Assembly: GCF_030070105.1 (NCBI RefSeq)
Contig: NZ_JASJOO010000003.1
Location: forward strand, 853,155 to 917,154
Length of the DNA: 64,000 nt
From: Bermanella sp. WJH001
GTDB taxonomy: Bacteria > Pseudomonadota > Gammaproteobacteria > Pseudomonadales > Oceanobacteraceae
Direction: 5' to 3'
Positions 53,155-64,000 of this stretch are shown here, in pieces (the stretch's first letter is position 1; the number at the start of each line of letters is the position of its first letter). The position numbers and the translations under genes are program-made. The notes under the pieces were generated by a model. That model saw only the letters and a list, made by a program, of their open reading frames with translations. It was not told where the DNA came from and ran no database searches.

Positions 53155-53798
53155 TGGATTTCCAAGAATTAACCGACAAGCTTAATGACTTTGATATCAA
53201 TAATATCGACTGGAACAATATGGGCTCTTGGCCTTTGGCTGGCCGAGTATTTTTTGCAGTTTTAGTTTTTTTTAGTGTTTTGATAGGTTTATATTTTTTA
53301 GATATTCAATCTTCTTCTGAACATTATGAGAGAGTTGTTGAACAAGAGGAAGTGATTAAAAAGCAGTTTGAGACTAAAGCGTTTAGGGTTGCAAATTTAG
53401 ATGCATATAAAAAACAGCTAGCAGAAATTGAAGAATCATTTGGTAGTTTATTGCGGCAGCTGCCTCGCGATACTGAGGTACCTGGTTTATTGGAAGATAT
53501 AACAGCTTCAGCGTTAGGTGCTAACTTAGATATTCGCTCAATTAAATTAGATAAAGAAAAAGAAACGGAGTTTTATACTGAGCTGCCAATTAATATTGAT
53601 GTAGTTGGTGAGTATCATGACTTCGGGGCATTCGTAAGCGCAGTAGCTGGTCTAGGGCGAATTGTAACTTTACATGATTTCTCGGTTAAGCCTGTTGCTG
53701 CAAAAAGTAATCAACTTAACCTTCAGATTGTAGCTAAAACATATCGTTATAATGACGAGGCTAAGCGGCCTGGTAAAAATAAAAAGGCTAAAAGGTAG
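53154..53798 (+). CDS. pilO: PilO, type IV pilus alignment protein
   Basis: A 214-residue bitopic membrane protein paralogous in fold to PilN. The transmembrane segment is near residues 27-47 (VFFAVLVFFSVLIGLYFL), followed by a coiled coil (YKKQLAEIEESFGSLL) and a C-terminal ferredoxin-like domain (FYTELPINIDVVGEYHDFGA). It forms heterodimers with PilN. The pilN stop and the start share one base. pilP follows 5 nt later. Confidence 0.94.
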   Translation: MDFQELTDKLNDFDINNIDWNNMGSWPLAGRVFFAVLVFFSVLIGLYFLDIQSSSEHYERVVEQEEVIKKQFETKAFRVANLDAYKKQLAEIEESFGSLLRQLPRDTEVPGLLEDITASALGANLDIRSIKLDKEKETEFYTELPINIDVVGEYHDFGAFVSAVAGLGRIVTLHDFSVKPVAAKSNQLNLQIVAKTYRYNDEAKRPGKNKKAKR

Positions 53799-53803
53799 CA
53801 GTA

Positions 53804-54337
53804 ATGAAGAAATTATTATTACTTAGCGTTATTTTTTTGGCTGCTTGCAGTGATTCAAATACAAGTGACTTGGAAGAATTTATCGCTCAGACAACCGCCA
53901 AGCCAAAGGGGCGAATTGCTCCTTTACCTGAGTTTAAACCTTATTCTGCATTTATTTACAGTGCTTCGGCGATGCGCTCTCCATTTGAGTCGCCAGTTGC
54001 GTTTGAAGAGTTGAATAATCGAATGGACGATACGGTGGATGCACCTGATCAAGCTCGTGCGAGGCAGGCTTTAGAGCGCTATAACCTAAGTGAATTATCT
54101 TTGGTTGGCACGTTGTCAAAAGATATTGATGGTAAACTCAAAGCGCTAATTAAAACTCAAGGTGGTAATGTCCACATGGTAGAACAAGATCAGTTTATGG
54201 GTAAGAACCACGGTCGAATTGTAAAAATTAGTGATAATAGAATAGATATAATCGAAGTCGTGCCAAACGGCAGTGGTGGCTGGATTTCCAGGCCTCAAAC
54301 TTTAGGCTTAAATCAGTCAGCCGGGGATGAAGAATAA
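53804..54337 (+). CDS. pilP: PilP, type IV pilus lipoprotein
   Basis: A 177-residue lipoprotein. The signal peptide MKKLLLLSVIFLAAC ends in a lipobox (Cys15). An unstructured part follows, then the C-terminal beta domain (YNLSELSLVGTLSKDIDG, RIVKISDNRIDIIEVVPNG) that contacts PilQ. It connects the PilN-PilO pair with the secretin. Its stop overlaps the pilQ start by one base. Confidence 0.94.
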   Translation: MKKLLLLSVIFLAACSDSNTSDLEEFIAQTTAKPKGRIAPLPEFKPYSAFIYSASAMRSPFESPVAFEELNNRMDDTVDAPDQARARQALERYNLSELSLVGTLSKDIDGKLKALIKTQGGNVHMVEQDQFMGKNHGRIVKISDNRIDIIEVVPNGSGGWISRPQTLGLNQSAGDEE

Positions 54338-56406
54338 TGAAAAAAAATATTATGAAAAACAGTCTAATTGTTTTGCTTTGCTTGGTGTCATCATCCTTGT
54401 ATGCAGCAACCATTAAAGATGTGGCTTTTGCATCTCTACCTGGTGATAAAACCGAAATGAAATTGACATTCGATGGCCTGCCACCTGATGTGTCCGGCTA
54501 TACAATCGAAGAGCCCGCGCGTATTGCATTGGACTTACCAAATACAATCAGTGAACTTAAGTCTAAGTATCACAAGATCGGTATGGGGAATGCTCGAACA
54601 GCGATTATTGTCGGTACGCAAGAAAAAACGCGAGTGATTATTAATTTAACTGAGTTGACTGGTTATGAAACTCGTATTGAAGGCAATGACTTATTTGTTG
54701 TGATTGGGCAGCAAGAGCGAATTGAGGAAGAGGATGTAAATATACTCGCTGCTCAAGATGCGCCGACATACCAAGCTAAGAAAAAAGATGAAAGCGGTCG
54801 AATTATAGATGTAGATTTTCGTCGTGGTGACTTAGGAGAAGGGCAAGTTCTAATTAGTTTAAGTAATCCAAATGTGCCTGTGGACATTAGTCAAGAATCA
54901 GGGCGAATTCGTGTTGAGTTTGGTAATGTTAATTTATCTGAAGAGATGCGTCGTCGCTTGGATGTACGTGATTTTGCTACGCCAGTGCGATTTATTGATG
55001 CGACTATTGAATCAGGTAAGCCAGTTTTCTTTATTGAGCCAAACAATGATCGCTATGAGTATTTGGCTTATCAAGCTGATAATTTATTAACAATCAACGT
55101 TAAGCCTTTAACAAAAGCAGAAGAAGAAAGATTGAAGGAAGAGCGATTCCCTTACACGGGTGAAAAATTATCTCTTAATTTCCAAGATATCGAAGTACGT
55201 ACTGTTTTACAGATCATTGCTGATTTTACTGGGTTTAACTTAGTGGCCAGTGACACGGTACAAGGCAGTATTACATTGCGTTTAAAAAATGTTCCGTGGG
55301 ATCAAGCTTTAGATATCGTACTTAAATCACAAGGTTTAGCAAAACAGCAAATTGGCAATGTGTTAATGGTAGGGCCTGCTGATCAGATTGCTAATAGACA
55401 AAAAATTGAGTTGGAAGCTAATCGCCAAGTTGAAGATTTTGCGCCTCTAAGAACTGAATTCATTCAGGTGCGTTATGCTAAAGCCACAGATTTGTTAGCG
55501 TTAATATCGGCTGAAGGTTCTTTGCTTGGTGAGCGCGGTAGTGCCAGTGTTGATGTAAGAACCAATACTATTATTTTACAAGATACTGCAAGCTCAATTG
55601 AAGCCGTGCGAAAAGCTATTAAAGTTTTGGACGTTCCTGTGCGCCAGGTTTTGATCGAAGCTCGTATTGTAGTAGCGTCAACTAATGTTGGTGAGAATTT
55701 AGGTATACGTTGGGGTGGTGGTTATGGTGTGCTGCAGAATGATCAAATAATTACAGCTGGAGGTACTGGGGTTTCAACTTCTGATTTTAATGCTTCAACT
55801 TCTCGAATTAGTGTAACGGATGGCAGTATTGTAAACCTGCCAGTTAATAGTGCTAACGCGACAACTTTTGGTATCGGCTTAGATGCGTTTGATTACATGC
55901 TTGATCTAGAATTATCTGCCATGGAATCGGATGGTAAGGCTGAAATTATTTCGCAGCCTCGAGTGATTACCGCTGATGGTCAAACGGCTAAAATACAGGC
56001 AGGTTCTCAGATTCCTTATGAGCAAGCATCTGCTAGTGGTGCAACCACTATTGTTTTTAAAGATGCCGTATTGAAATTGGAGGTCACACCACAAATTACA
56101 CCGGATGATCGTATTTTAATGGATTTATTAATTAATAAAGATGCAATTGGTGAGGTAATTAATAACATTCCAACGATTGATACTAATGCCCTTGAAACAC
56201 AAGTGTTAGTGAATAACGGTGAAACCATCGTACTGGGTGGTATTTTTCAGTCAGAAGATGTAACTCAAATTGATAAAACACCGTTCTTTGGTGATTTACC
56301 GGTTATCGGACGCCTTTTCCGTCGTACAACTCATACAGAAGATAAGAGCGAACTGTTAATCTTCATTACTCCACGATTAGTGAAGGACGTTTTAAGCACG
56401 CGCTAG
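54337..56406 (+). CDS. pilQ: PilQ, type IV pilus secretin
   Basis: A 689-residue outer-membrane secretin. The signal peptide is near residues 1-23. An AMIN domain (peptidoglycan binding) repeats in the first 250 residues, then come the STN/N0 domain (LSLNFQDIEVRTVLQIIADF), the N1 domain (FIQVRYAKATDLLALISAEG) and the secretin core ending IGRLFRRTTHTEDKSELLIF. It forms the pore for the pilus. pilMNOPQ form one operon with aroK 6 nt downstream. Confidence 0.95.
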   Translation: MKKNIMKNSLIVLLCLVSSSLYAATIKDVAFASLPGDKTEMKLTFDGLPPDVSGYTIEEPARIALDLPNTISELKSKYHKIGMGNARTAIIVGTQEKTRVIINLTELTGYETRIEGNDLFVVIGQQERIEEEDVNILAAQDAPTYQAKKKDESGRIIDVDFRRGDLGEGQVLISLSNPNVPVDISQESGRIRVEFGNVNLSEEMRRRLDVRDFATPVRFIDATIESGKPVFFIEPNNDRYEYLAYQADNLLTINVKPLTKAEEERLKEERFPYTGEKLSLNFQDIEVRTVLQIIADFTGFNLVASDTVQGSITLRLKNVPWDQALDIVLKSQGLAKQQIGNVLMVGPADQIANRQKIELEANRQVEDFAPLRTEFIQVRYAKATDLLALISAEGSLLGERGSASVDVRTNTIILQDTASSIEAVRKAIKVLDVPVRQVLIEARIVVASTNVGENLGIRWGGGYGVLQNDQIITAGGTGVSTSDFNASTSRISVTDGSIVNLPVNSANATTFGIGLDAFDYMLDLELSAMESDGKAEIISQPRVITADGQTAKIQAGSQIPYEQASASGATTIVFKDAVLKLEVTPQITPDDRILMDLLINKDAIGEVINNIPTIDTNALETQVLVNNGETIVLGGIFQSEDVTQIDKTPFFGDLPVIGRLFRRTTHTEDKSELLIFITPRLVKDVLSTR

Positions 56407-56412
56407 AGATAT

Positions 56413-56940
56413 ATGGCAAAACATAATATTTATTTAGTGGGGCCGATGGGTGCTGGAAAAAGCACCATCGGCCGTTTGCTTTCCACTGAGCTTAAACTTG
56501 AATTCAAAGATAGCGATAAAGAAATCGAAGATCGCTGTGGCTGTAATATTCCTTGGATTTTTGATGTGGAAGGTGAACAAGGTTTTCGTGATCGTGAAGT
56601 CATTGCCATTGATGAAATTACGCAAGAAAAAGACGTGCTAATGGCCACTGGCGGCGGAGCGGTGTTGAGGCCAGAAAATCGGTTGCATCTGAAAAGCCGT
56701 GGCACGGTGGTTTATTTGAAAACTTCCGTTGAGCAACAGCTTGCTCGAACCTCTAAGGACAAAAATCGTCCACTTCTTCAAATTGATAACCCAGAAGAAG
56801 TTCTAACACGGCTAATGAAGCAAAGAGACCCTCTTTATCAAGAGGTGGCTGACATCACCATTTACACAGACGACCGTAATCCCAAATTCGTCGTACAAGA
56901 AATCCTCAAGCGATTATCTGAGATTAATATCATTGAATAG
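56413..56940 (+). CDS. aroK: Shikimate kinase
   Basis: A 175-residue P-loop kinase that phosphorylates shikimate. The Walker A is [13 protein letters not shown] at residues about 9-21, the substrate segment [13 protein letters not shown] follows, and [12 protein letters not shown] binds shikimate. The length equals E. coli AroK (173). It is placed after pilQ, as in Pseudomonas, with aroB 1 nt later. Confidence 0.96.
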   Translation: MAKHNIYLVGPMGAGKSTIGRLLSTELKLEFKDSDKEIEDRCGCNIPWIFDVEGEQGFRDREVIAIDEITQEKDVLMATGGGAVLRPENRLHLKSRGTVVYLKTSVEQQLARTSKDKNRPLLQIDNPEEVLTRLMKQRDPLYQEVADITIYTDDRNPKFVVQEILKRLSEINIIE

Positions 56941-56941
56941 T

Positions 56942-58021
56942 ATGAAAACTTTAACAGTTGACCTTGGCGAGCGAAGCTATCCAATTTTTATCGGGCAAAA
57001 TTTATTGCTAGACCCATCACTTGTGGCGCCTTATGTAAAAGGCCAACAAGTGATGATAGTAACAAATGAAACCGTTGCGCCTTTATATTTGGAGCAGGTA
57101 AAAAAATTGTTTGCTGGCTTTCAGGTGGATGAGGTTATTTTGCCTGATGGTGAAGCGTATAAAAACTTAGATAACTTAAATCTTATTTTCGATGCGCTTT
57201 TAAGTAAGCGTCATAATCGCACAACAACATTGGTTGCCTTAGGTGGTGGTGTGGTGGGTGATATGACTGGGTTCGCAGCGGCCAGTTATCAGCGTGGCGT
57301 AGATTTTATCCAGATTCCAACTACGTTGTTGTCGCAGGTTGATTCATCAGTTGGCGGCAAAACCGGTGTGAATCATGCGCTTGGTAAAAACATGATTGGT
57401 GCTTTTCATCAGCCAAATTGTGTTTTGATTGATGTGGATAGTTTAAATACGCTGCCAGCAAATGAGTTGGCAGCGGGTATGGCGGAAGTGATTAAATATG
57501 GTTTGATCTGTGATCTACCATTTTTTGATTGGCTAGAGGCTAATATTCTTGCTTTGAATAATAAAGATACCGAGTCTTTAATTTACGCGATTGAAACGTC
57601 ATGTTTAAACAAGGCTCGAGTAGTGGCGTTAGATGAGCGTGAAGGAGGCATTCGGGCGATCTTGAATTTAGGTCATACATTTGGTCATGCGATCGAAACC
57701 GATCAAGGCTATGGAAACTGGCTTCATGGTGAGGCTGTTGCAACTGGCATGTTGATGGCCGCGGATCTCTCAGCTCGTTTGGGTTGGATTACATTCACTG
57801 ATGTTGAACGTATCTCTGCCTTATTGGTTAAAGCAAACTTGCCAATCGCATGCCCACAAGGAATGAGTGCTAATCGATTTAAAGAGCTCATGGCAGTAGA
57901 CAAAAAGGTGTTAGATGGTAAGCTGAGATTGGTTCTTTTGCGAGCAATGGGTGATGCAGTCACCACATCAGACTTCGCACTGGAACATTTTGAGGCTACT
58001 CTGACGCACCTGACCAACTAA
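56942..58021 (+). CDS. aroB: 3-dehydroquinate synthase
   Basis: A 359-residue NAD- and zinc-dependent enzyme, the second step of the shikimate pathway. Motifs: [45 protein letters not shown] and [11 protein letters not shown] (metal ligands). The length fits E. coli AroB (362). Start: ATG 56942; a TTG three codons upstream overlaps the aroK stop and is less likely. A short gap of 19 nt leads to the SPOR gene. Confidence 0.96.
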   Translation: MKTLTVDLGERSYPIFIGQNLLLDPSLVAPYVKGQQVMIVTNETVAPLYLEQVKKLFAGFQVDEVILPDGEAYKNLDNLNLIFDALLSKRHNRTTTLVALGGGVVGDMTGFAAASYQRGVDFIQIPTTLLSQVDSSVGGKTGVNHALGKNMIGAFHQPNCVLIDVDSLNTLPANELAAGMAEVIKYGLICDLPFFDWLEANILALNNKDTESLIYAIETSCLNKARVVALDEREGGIRAILNLGHTFGHAIETDQGYGNWLHGEAVATGMLMAADLSARLGWITFTDVERISALLVKANLPIACPQGMSANRFKELMAVDKKVLDGKLRLVLLRAMGDAVTTSDFALEHFEATLTHLTN

Positions 58022-58040
58022 TAATAAAATGGAGGGCAAG

Positions 58041-59432
58041 ATGGCTGACTCAAATAAGACATCGCCCGACATTATCCTCTTAGGTGAACGTGAGCAGCAA
58101 CTAGATATGTTGCTGCACGTGCAAGAATTCAGTGCAATGACAGTGCTGATTACGGGCCCTGATGAAATCGGTAAAACATCATTATTGCAGGCTGCAATAT
58201 CCCAATTAAGCGTTCACCACCAAGTTATCCATATTAATGCTTTCCAAACGAATCAATTACCAGAATTAATTGATGTCATTTCGTTGCAGCTAGGTTGCCC
58301 GGCAAACCTTCTAGATCTTAATGCTCAGCTTGAAAAAATGGCGCAGCAACAAGAAACCCTGCATTTAATCATCGATGATGCCCATTTAATTGCGGATGAT
58401 GTGCTGGCGGTATTGATTGAAAGATCAACTCAAGAGCATGGTTGGCATCTAATTTTATGCGGTGATGAGTCACTTAAGTCCCGTTTGAATAGTTTGCAAA
58501 GCAATTTTGAAAACAAACTCTATCACTTAATTGAACTGTCGCCTTTTACTGAAGAAGAAAGTGAAGCATTCATTTCTCAGCTCTTTAAGCGCTCTGGGAT
58601 TGATGTGGTGCCATTAAGTATTAAAGATATGCACCAATTATGGTTGTTGAGCAAAGGCGTGCCAGGCAAGTTAGTAGAGTTAATTGAACTAGAGCAAGAT
58701 AACCAACGCCAGCGTACAAGTCGTTTGCCTTTAGGGCATATCGCTGCGGTTTGTCTAATTGGTTCAGCCTTGTTTATTTCGTTTATGTACCAAGAACAAA
58801 AAATTGAACATATAGATGACGATGCGATTGCCATGCTTTTGGCTGAACAACAAGCGCGACTCAAACCTCAAGATGATAAGGTGGGTTTAGATAGCGGCTT
58901 ATCAATTGATGAAATAGCGATCGATAAAGTTCAGGAAACATCTGTGCAGTCAGAGACTGTAAATACTGAAGATGATAGTGAGGACTTAGATAGCGCAATA
59001 GTCCATCAAGAAGAAATCCATGAGCCCTTGGAGACTATACCTAAGAGGGTAGAGACGTCGCAATTATCCGCAGGCAAAATAAAACATAACGATCAAGGTG
59101 CACCCGTTAAACAGGTCGCTAAATCAGAAATGAATAAGCACCCTTTATTGTCTGCACCTAGTCAGTCATATGCATTGCAGTTACTGGGAGTTCGAAATGA
59201 AGAGAGTGCAAAAGCATTTGTTCGGCGCTTTGCTAGGCAAATGGATGGAAGTAAGCTGACAATTTATGAAACCCGTTACAAAGGCGAGCCTTGGTTTGTG
59301 GTAGTGTATGGTCCCATGGACAATAAACAGCAAGCAAATCAAGAAGCTAGCCAGCTTTCAAAGACAATTAAAGGTCAGCCATGGGTTCGGCCTATTAGTA
59401 AGATACAGGCGGATATAAGGCAATTACCATAA
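58041..59432 (+). CDS. AAA and SPOR domain protein (DamX-like)
   Basis: A 463-residue bitopic protein. The N-terminal AAA domain (residues about 20-230) has a Walker A-like ITGPDEIGKTSLLQA and a Walker B-like LHLIIDDAHLI. A transmembrane segment is near residues 232-252 (IAAVCLIGSALFISFMY). The periplasmic part is acidic and disordered, ending in a SPOR domain (SYALQLLGVRNEESAKAFVR) that binds denuded peptidoglycan at the septum. E. coli DamX lies between aroB and dam and has the same overall plan, so a division role is likely. The ATG at 58041 is chosen for the GGAGG at 58031-58035. Confidence 0.85.
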   Translation: MADSNKTSPDIILLGEREQQLDMLLHVQEFSAMTVLITGPDEIGKTSLLQAAISQLSVHHQVIHINAFQTNQLPELIDVISLQLGCPANLLDLNAQLEKMAQQQETLHLIIDDAHLIADDVLAVLIERSTQEHGWHLILCGDESLKSRLNSLQSNFENKLYHLIELSPFTEEESEAFISQLFKRSGIDVVPLSIKDMHQLWLLSKGVPGKLVELIELEQDNQRQRTSRLPLGHIAAVCLIGSALFISFMYQEQKIEHIDDDAIAMLLAEQQARLKPQDDKVGLDSGLSIDEIAIDKVQETSVQSETVNTEDDSEDLDSAIVHQEEIHEPLETIPKRVETSQLSAGKIKHNDQGAPVKQVAKSEMNKHPLLSAPSQSYALQLLGVRNEESAKAFVRRFARQMDGSKLTIYETRYKGEPWFVVVYGPMDNKQQANQEASQLSKTIKGQPWVRPISKIQADIRQLP

Positions 59433-59463
59433 CCGTAAACTGACATTTATCCGTCTTAATGTG

Positions 59464-59488
59464 CGTGAAAGAAGCCCTACCTTTCACG
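59464..59488. other. Inverted repeat after the SPOR gene
   Basis: A perfect 8-bp inverted repeat (CGTGAAAG, 59464-59471, with CTTTCACG, 59481-59488) around a 9-nt loop. It lacks a T run. It may be a weak terminator or an operator ahead of gltB. Confidence 0.4.
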
Positions 59489-59515
59489 GGAAACCCCCTA
59501 GTTTGGCTAATTTAT

Positions 59516-59544
59516 TTGAGCCTACCCTCACTCGCGTGTAGAAT
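59516..59544 (+). promoter_or_regulatory. Sigma-70-like promoter of gltB
   Basis: TTGAGC (-35, 59516-59521) and TAGAAT (-10, 59539-59544) are separated by 17 nt. The start would be near 59551, giving a leader of about 85 nt before the gltB ATG. Confidence 0.6.
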
Positions 59545-59635
59545 AAGCCTCCTTTTGTCTGTTCAAAACTACTGAATCGGCGTCCAAATGCCATATAAGG
59601 CATTGATTTATAAAGAATTTTTGATGAGAGCGTCT

Positions 59636-62600
59636 ATGAGAACAGGTCTGTACACACCAGGTGAATTCAAAGACAACTGTGGTTTCGGCTTGATTGCCCA
59701 CATGGAAGGCCAAACGAGTCACGACCTATTGCGTACGGCTATTGAATCATTGACTTGTATGACACACCGCGGTGGTATCGCGGCAGATGGCAAGACAGGT
59801 GATGGTTGTGGCCTTTTAATCCAAAAACCAGATGGTTTCTTACGTCAGGTGGCAAAAGCCGACCTGGGTATTGAATTGCCTGAGCAATATGCCGTGGGCA
59901 TGATCTTCTTAGATTTAGATGAGTCAATTGCCGAGAAACAGCGTACTGCGATGAATGCAGCATTCGCGGAGCAAGGTCTTGAAGTAAATGGCTGGCGTGT
60001 TGTGCCAACCAATAACGATTGCTTGGGCCCTATGGCGATAGATTGTTTGCCTCGCTTTGAACAAGTGTTTGTGAGTGCAAAACAGACTCAAACTGAGCAA
60101 GCGTTTGCAGTGCAGCTTTATTACGCTCGTCGCAAAGCCGAGATTGCTCTTGCTCAATTCAATGATTTTTATATTTGTTCTCTGTCTGAGAAAACCTTGT
60201 CATATAAAGGTTTAATGATGCCAGTGGATCTTCCAAATTTTTATTTGGACCTTGGTGATGAACGTTTAGAAACTGCTATTTGTGTATTCCACCAGCGTTT
60301 CTCTACGAATACTGCTCCCCGCTGGCCATTGGCTCAGCCATTCCGCTTGTTAGCGCATAACGGTGAGATTAATACCATTCGTGGTAACCGTAACTGGGCA
60401 GCAGCTCGTGGCAATAAATTTGAATCCCCTTTACTTGAAAACCTAGAGTCTATTCAGCCAGTAGTGAATACCACGGGTTCTGACTCATCTTCTATGGATA
60501 ACATGCTAGAGCTATTACATACCGGTGGTATGGATATGTTCCGCGCCATTCGTATGATGATTCCACCTGCATGGCAAAATGTTGAAACCATGGATGCGGA
60601 TCTGCGCGCATTTTATGACTACAACTCTATGCATATGGAGCCTTGGGATGGCCCAGCCGGCTTGGTAATTACTGACGGTCGTTATGCTGTTTGTGGTCTT
60701 GACCGAAATGGTTTGCGTCCTTCACGTTGGGTGAAAACCAAAAATGGTTTTATCACAGTAGCTTCTGAAATTGGTACGCATAGCTATAAACCTGAAGATG
60801 TTATTTCAAAAGGTCGTGTCGGCCCGGGTCAAATTTTAGCCATTGATACACAAACTGGTGAAGTATTAGAAGCGGATGACATTGATACTCGCTTGAAAAA
60901 CTCTCAGCCATACAGCAAGTGGCTGAAAGAAAACTCTATGCGCATTGAATCTAAGTTAGAGCTAGAAAGCTTCAAAGAAAAGAACTTAGATAAAGACGAG
61001 TTAAAAGCGCGTCAAAAACTGCACTTAATTAGTTTTGAAGAGCGTGAGCAAGTATTGCGCCCTATGGCTGAGCAAGGCGTTGAGGGTACGGGCTCAATGG
61101 GCGATGACGCGCCTATGGCTGTGTTGTCTCAGAAATCTCGTCACGTGGCCGATTACTTCCGTCAAATGTTTGCGCAGGTAACCAACCCGCCAATCGATCC
61201 ATTGCGTGAAGCCATCGTGATGTCTCTTGAAACCTGCATTGGTAAAGAGAAAAACGTATTTGTTGAAAATGCAGACCATGCTCGTCGTATCGTTTTAACT
61301 AGCCCAGTACTTTCACCATTAAAATTTAATGGCCTAAAAAGCACAGGCAAAGAAGAATTTAACTTCACCACCATCTCTTTAGGTTATGAAGCAGAACTAG
61401 GATTAGAAGCTGCAATTAATCGTGTGGTTGAACAAGCAATTAGCGCCTCTAAAGAAGGCACTACCATCTTGATTTTATCTGACCGTGAAATTAATCAAGG
61501 CCAGTTAGTTATTCCAGCGGCTATGGCAACGGGTGCGGTGCACCATGGTTTGATTAAGCAAGGCTTGCGTACTGAGAGCAACCTTGTAATTGAAACTGGT
61601 GATGCACGTGATGCCCATCATTTTGCTGTGTTAATCGGTTTTGGTGCCACAGCGGTTTACCCATGGTTAACGTATGAAGTATTAGCGGATATGCATCGCA
61701 CAGGCGAGCTGCTGGGTGACCCGTTACAATCTAACCAAAATTTCCGTAAAGGTATTCGCAAAGGGTTGTTGAAAATCCTATCTAAGATGGGTATTTCAAC
61801 CATTGCGTCTTACCGTGGCTCTCAATTGTTTGAAGGCATTGGTTTAGCCACTGATGTAGTTGATCTGTGCTTCTGTGGTTTAAGTAGCCGTATTCAAGGT
61901 GCTGGCTTTGAGGAATTCCAAGAAGATTTAGCGCGCAATGCCGCTAACGCATGGAAACCACGTAAAGGCCTAGACCAAGGTGGTTTACTGAAATACGTAC
62001 ACGGCGGTGAATATCATGCATTTAACCCTGATGTCATTACGACTATTCAGGATGCGGTGCAAACTGGTTCGCAAGCCGCATACGACAAGTATGCTGATCT
62101 TGTAAACAAACGTCCTGCAGCGACGTTACGTGATTTGTTAGCGATTAAAACAACGAACAGCATCTCAATTGATGAAGTTGAGCCGGTTGAAGCCATCTAT
62201 CCGCGCTTTGACTCTGCTGCTATGTCTTTAGGTGCATTGTCACCAGAAGCTCATGAAGCATTAGCACAAGCTATGAATGAGTTGGGTGGTAACTCTAACT
62301 CAGGTGAAGGCGGCGAAGATCCTAAGCGTTATGGTACGTCTAAAAACTCACGTATCAAACAAATTGCATCGGGTCGTTTTGGTGTAACACCGCATTATTT
62401 ATCAAGCGCAGATGTATTACAGATCAAAGTCGCCCAAGGTGCAAAACCAGGTGAAGGTGGTCAGCTACCAGGTGGTAAAGTCAATAACTTGATCGCTACC
62501 TTGCGTTATTCGGTACCTGGTGTGACGTTGATTTCACCACCGCCGCATCACGATATTTATTCTATCGAAGATTTGGCACAGCTAATTTACGACCTTAAGC

Positions 62601-64000
62601 AAGTGAACCCACGCGCTAAAGTATCGGTGAAATTAGTGTCTGAACCAGGCGTAGGTACGATTGCAGCAGGTGTTGCAAAAGCGTATGCCGATCTTATTAC
62701 CATTTCTGGTTATGACGGTGGTACAGCGGCATCACCACTGACGTCTATTAAGTATGCGGGTTCGCCATTTGAACTTGGTTTGTCAGAAGCCCATCAAACC
62801 CTTCGTGCAAACGATCTGCGTGGTAATGTGCGCTTACAAACCGATGGTGGTTTGAAAACCGGTTTAGATATTGTTAAAGCGGCCATGTTAGGTGCTGAAA
62901 GCTTTGGTTTTGGTACGACGCCAATGGTTGCATTAGGTTGTAAGTATCTTCGTATCTGTCACTTAAACAACTGTGCAACCGGTGTTGCGACCCAAAATGA
63001 TCAATTACGTGAACAGCACTTCATTGGCACCGTAGAAATGGTTAAAAACTTCTTCCGCTTTGTGGCTGAAGAAACCCGTCAATGGATGGCAGCCGTAGGT
63101 GTGCGTTCTCTTGGTGAGCTAGTGGGTCGTACGGACCTGTTAGAAATGATTGAAGGCGCTACGAATAAACAACGTAAGGTAGACCTTACGCCATTGTTGG
63201 GTAGCGATTTAATTCCAGCTGACAAACCGCACACTGTGCAAGTTGATCGTAATAATCCTTACGATGAAGGTGCCATGGCTGAACGCATGGTGGCAGACAC
63301 ATTGGCGGCGATCGAAGCGAAAAAAGGTGGTGAATTCACCTACACCATTGGTAACTGTGACCGTTCAATTGGCGCTCGCTTGTCGGGTGAAATTGCATTG
63401 CGTCATGGCAACCAAGGTATGGCTGATGCTCCGCTTAAGATTAATTTAACCGGTACCGCTGGCCAGTCATTTGGTGTGTGGAACGCAGGCGGTCTGGAAA
63501 TGACCCTTGAAGGGGATGCCAACGATTACGTTGGTAAGGGTATGACAGGCGGTAAGCTTGTGATTTTCCCACCTAAAGGTTCTGAGTTTGAATCGCAAGA
63601 TGCATCAATCGTTGGTAATACCTGTTTATACGGTGCCACCGGCGGTCAATTACTAGCAGCTGGTCGTGCTGGTGAGCGTTTTGCAGTGCGTAACTCTGGC
63701 GCGAAAGCGGTAGTAGAAGGCGCAGGTGATCACTGTTGTGAATACATGACAGGCGGTCAAGTAACAGTTTTAGGCAGTACCGGCTATAACTTCGGTGCCG
63801 GTATGACAGGTGGTTTTGCATACGTCTTAGATCAAGACAACACCTTTGTGGATAAATACAATCACGAGTTAGTAGATATTCACCGCATCAGTAATGAAGA
63901 AACCGAAGGCCACCGTAATCATTTACGCGGCATCATTAAAAACTACGTTGAAGAAACAGGCAGTGCTTGGGGCCAAACTATTTTGGACAACTTCGACAAT
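59636..64000 (+). CDS. gltB: Glutamate synthase large subunit (partial, 3' end beyond window)
   Basis: 1455 codons of the roughly 1480-residue large subunit, which makes glutamate from glutamine and 2-oxoglutarate. The propeptide [14 protein letters not shown] precedes the nucleophile Cys15 of the glutaminase domain ([11 protein letters not shown]). The central and FMN-binding domains follow ([45 protein letters not shown]). The 3Fe-4S cluster cysteines are about 1102, 1108 and 1113. The C-terminal beta-helix ([19 protein letters not shown]) is nearly complete. The start at 59636 gives an N-terminus like the Pseudomonas protein; an ATG at 59624 is in frame and possible. The frame is intact to the edge. 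gltD is expected next. Confidence 0.97.
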   Translation, partial: MRTGLYTPGEFKDNCGFGLIAHMEGQTSHDLLRTAIESLTCMTHRGGIAADGKTGDGCGLLIQKPDGFLRQVAKADLGIELPEQYAVGMIFLDLDESIAEKQRTAMNAAFAEQGLEVNGWRVVPTNNDCLGPMAIDCLPRFEQVFVSAKQTQTEQAFAVQLYYARRKAEIALAQFNDFYICSLSEKTLSYKGLMMPVDLPNFYLDLGDERLETAICVFHQRFSTNTAPRWPLAQPFRLLAHNGEINTIRGNRNWAAARGNKFESPLLENLESIQPVVNTTGSDSSSMDNMLELLHTGGMDMFRAIRMMIPPAWQNVETMDADLRAFYDYNSMHMEPWDGPAGLVITDGRYAVCGLDRNGLRPSRWVKTKNGFITVASEIGTHSYKPEDVISKGRVGPGQILAIDTQTGEVLEADDIDTRLKNSQPYSKWLKENSMRIESKLELESFKEKNLDKDELKARQKLHLISFEEREQVLRPMAEQGVEGTGSMGDDAPMAVLSQKSRHVADYFRQMFAQVTNPPIDPLREAIVMSLETCIGKEKNVFVENADHARRIVLTSPVLSPLKFNGLKSTGKEEFNFTTISLGYEAELGLEAAINRVVEQAISASKEGTTILILSDREINQGQLVIPAAMATGAVHHGLIKQGLRTESNLVIETGDARDAHHFAVLIGFGATAVYPWLTYEVLADMHRTGELLGDPLQSNQNFRKGIRKGLLKILSKMGISTIASYRGSQLFEGIGLATDVVDLCFCGLSSRIQGAGFEEFQEDLARNAANAWKPRKGLDQGGLLKYVHGGEYHAFNPDVITTIQDAVQTGSQAAYDKYADLVNKRPAATLRDLLAIKTTNSISIDEVEPVEAIYPRFDSAAMSLGALSPEAHEALAQAMNELGGNSNSGEGGEDPKRYGTSKNSRIKQIASGRFGVTPHYLSSADVLQIKVAQGAKPGEGGQLPGGKVNNLIATLRYSVPGVTLISPPPHHDIYSIEDLAQLIYDLKQVNPRAKVSVKLVSEPGVGTIAAGVAKAYADLITISGYDGGTAASPLTSIKYAGSPFELGLSEAHQTLRANDLRGNVRLQTDGGLKTGLDIVKAAMLGAESFGFGTTPMVALGCKYLRICHLNNCATGVATQNDQLREQHFIGTVEMVKNFFRFVAEETRQWMAAVGVRSLGELVGRTDLLEMIEGATNKQRKVDLTPLLGSDLIPADKPHTVQVDRNNPYDEGAMAERMVADTLAAIEAKKGGEFTYTIGNCDRSIGARLSGEIALRHGNQGMADAPLKINLTGTAGQSFGVWNAGGLEMTLEGDANDYVGKGMTGGKLVIFPPKGSEFESQDASIVGNTCLYGATGGQLLAAGRAGERFAVRNSGAKAVVEGAGDHCCEYMTGGQVTVLGSTGYNFGAGMTGGFAYVLDQDNTFVDKYNHELVDIHRISNEETEGHRNHLRGIIKNYVEETGSAWGQTILDNFDN

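Overview
The window comes from a moderate-GC gammaproteobacterium whose gene order closely follows Pseudomonas but whose composition looks like a marine Oceanospirillales-type genome (Bermanella, Oleispira or Thalassolituus-like). This placement is inferred from gene content and order, not from a marker gene. Nearly everything is conserved chromosomal housekeeping and surface-motility DNA. I see no insertion sequence, prophage, CRISPR array, rRNA or tRNA.

Layout. 1-3559 (minus): gshB, a TonB-like gene, yqgE, ruvX and pyrR, pointing towards a probable pyrB cut by the left edge. 3753-16057 (plus): the complete Pil-Chp chemosensory operon pilG-pilH-pilI-pilJ-pilK-chpA-chpB-chpC, which controls type IV pili and twitching. 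16058-16748: a repeat-rich stretch without genes. 16749-22975 (minus): rsmE, a small CDGSH iron-sulfur protein, metF, ahcY, a stand-alone four-helix-bundle gene, metK and an ArsR-methyltransferase regulator, which together form most of the activated methyl cycle. 23219-24900: a small membrane protein with an FNR/ANR-like box and a periplasmic transglutaminase-like protein. 25088-30841: tktA, epd, pgk and fba. 30928-35953: a thioesterase, an alpha/beta hydrolase and a three-gene lipoprotein cluster (COG3014-like, LpoB-like, LPP20-like). 36020-39311: a divergent pair, a REC-HD-GYP response regulator and a sensor kinase. 39318-46040: an EVE protein, a 44-residue membrane ORF, 5-formyltetrahydrofolate cyclo-ligase, 6S RNA, zapA, a ZapB-like coiled coil, ygfB, pepP, ubiH and ubiI. 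46037-48673: an HDOD protein, rlmI and dtd. 48736-59432: ponA divergent from pilMNOPQ-aroK-aroB and an AAA-SPOR gene. 59636-64000: gltB, cut by the right edge.

How it fits together. The two type IV pilus blocks supply the alignment subcomplex and secretin (pilMNOPQ) and the chemosensory pathway that drives extension and retraction. PBP1A, ZapA, the coiled coil, the SPOR protein and the LpoB-like lipoprotein cover peptidoglycan synthesis and division. metK, ahcY and metF regenerate and use S-adenosylmethionine and methionine, probably under the ArsR-type regulator.

The least explained signal is a family of 7-bp-period DNA tracts, many built from the self-complementary heptad GTCNGAC. At least eleven sit directly against gene ends between 16.7 and 29.8 kb, and I found none elsewhere in the window. 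An isolated four-helix-bundle gene lies between two of them. I rank this as the best candidate for an undescribed element.
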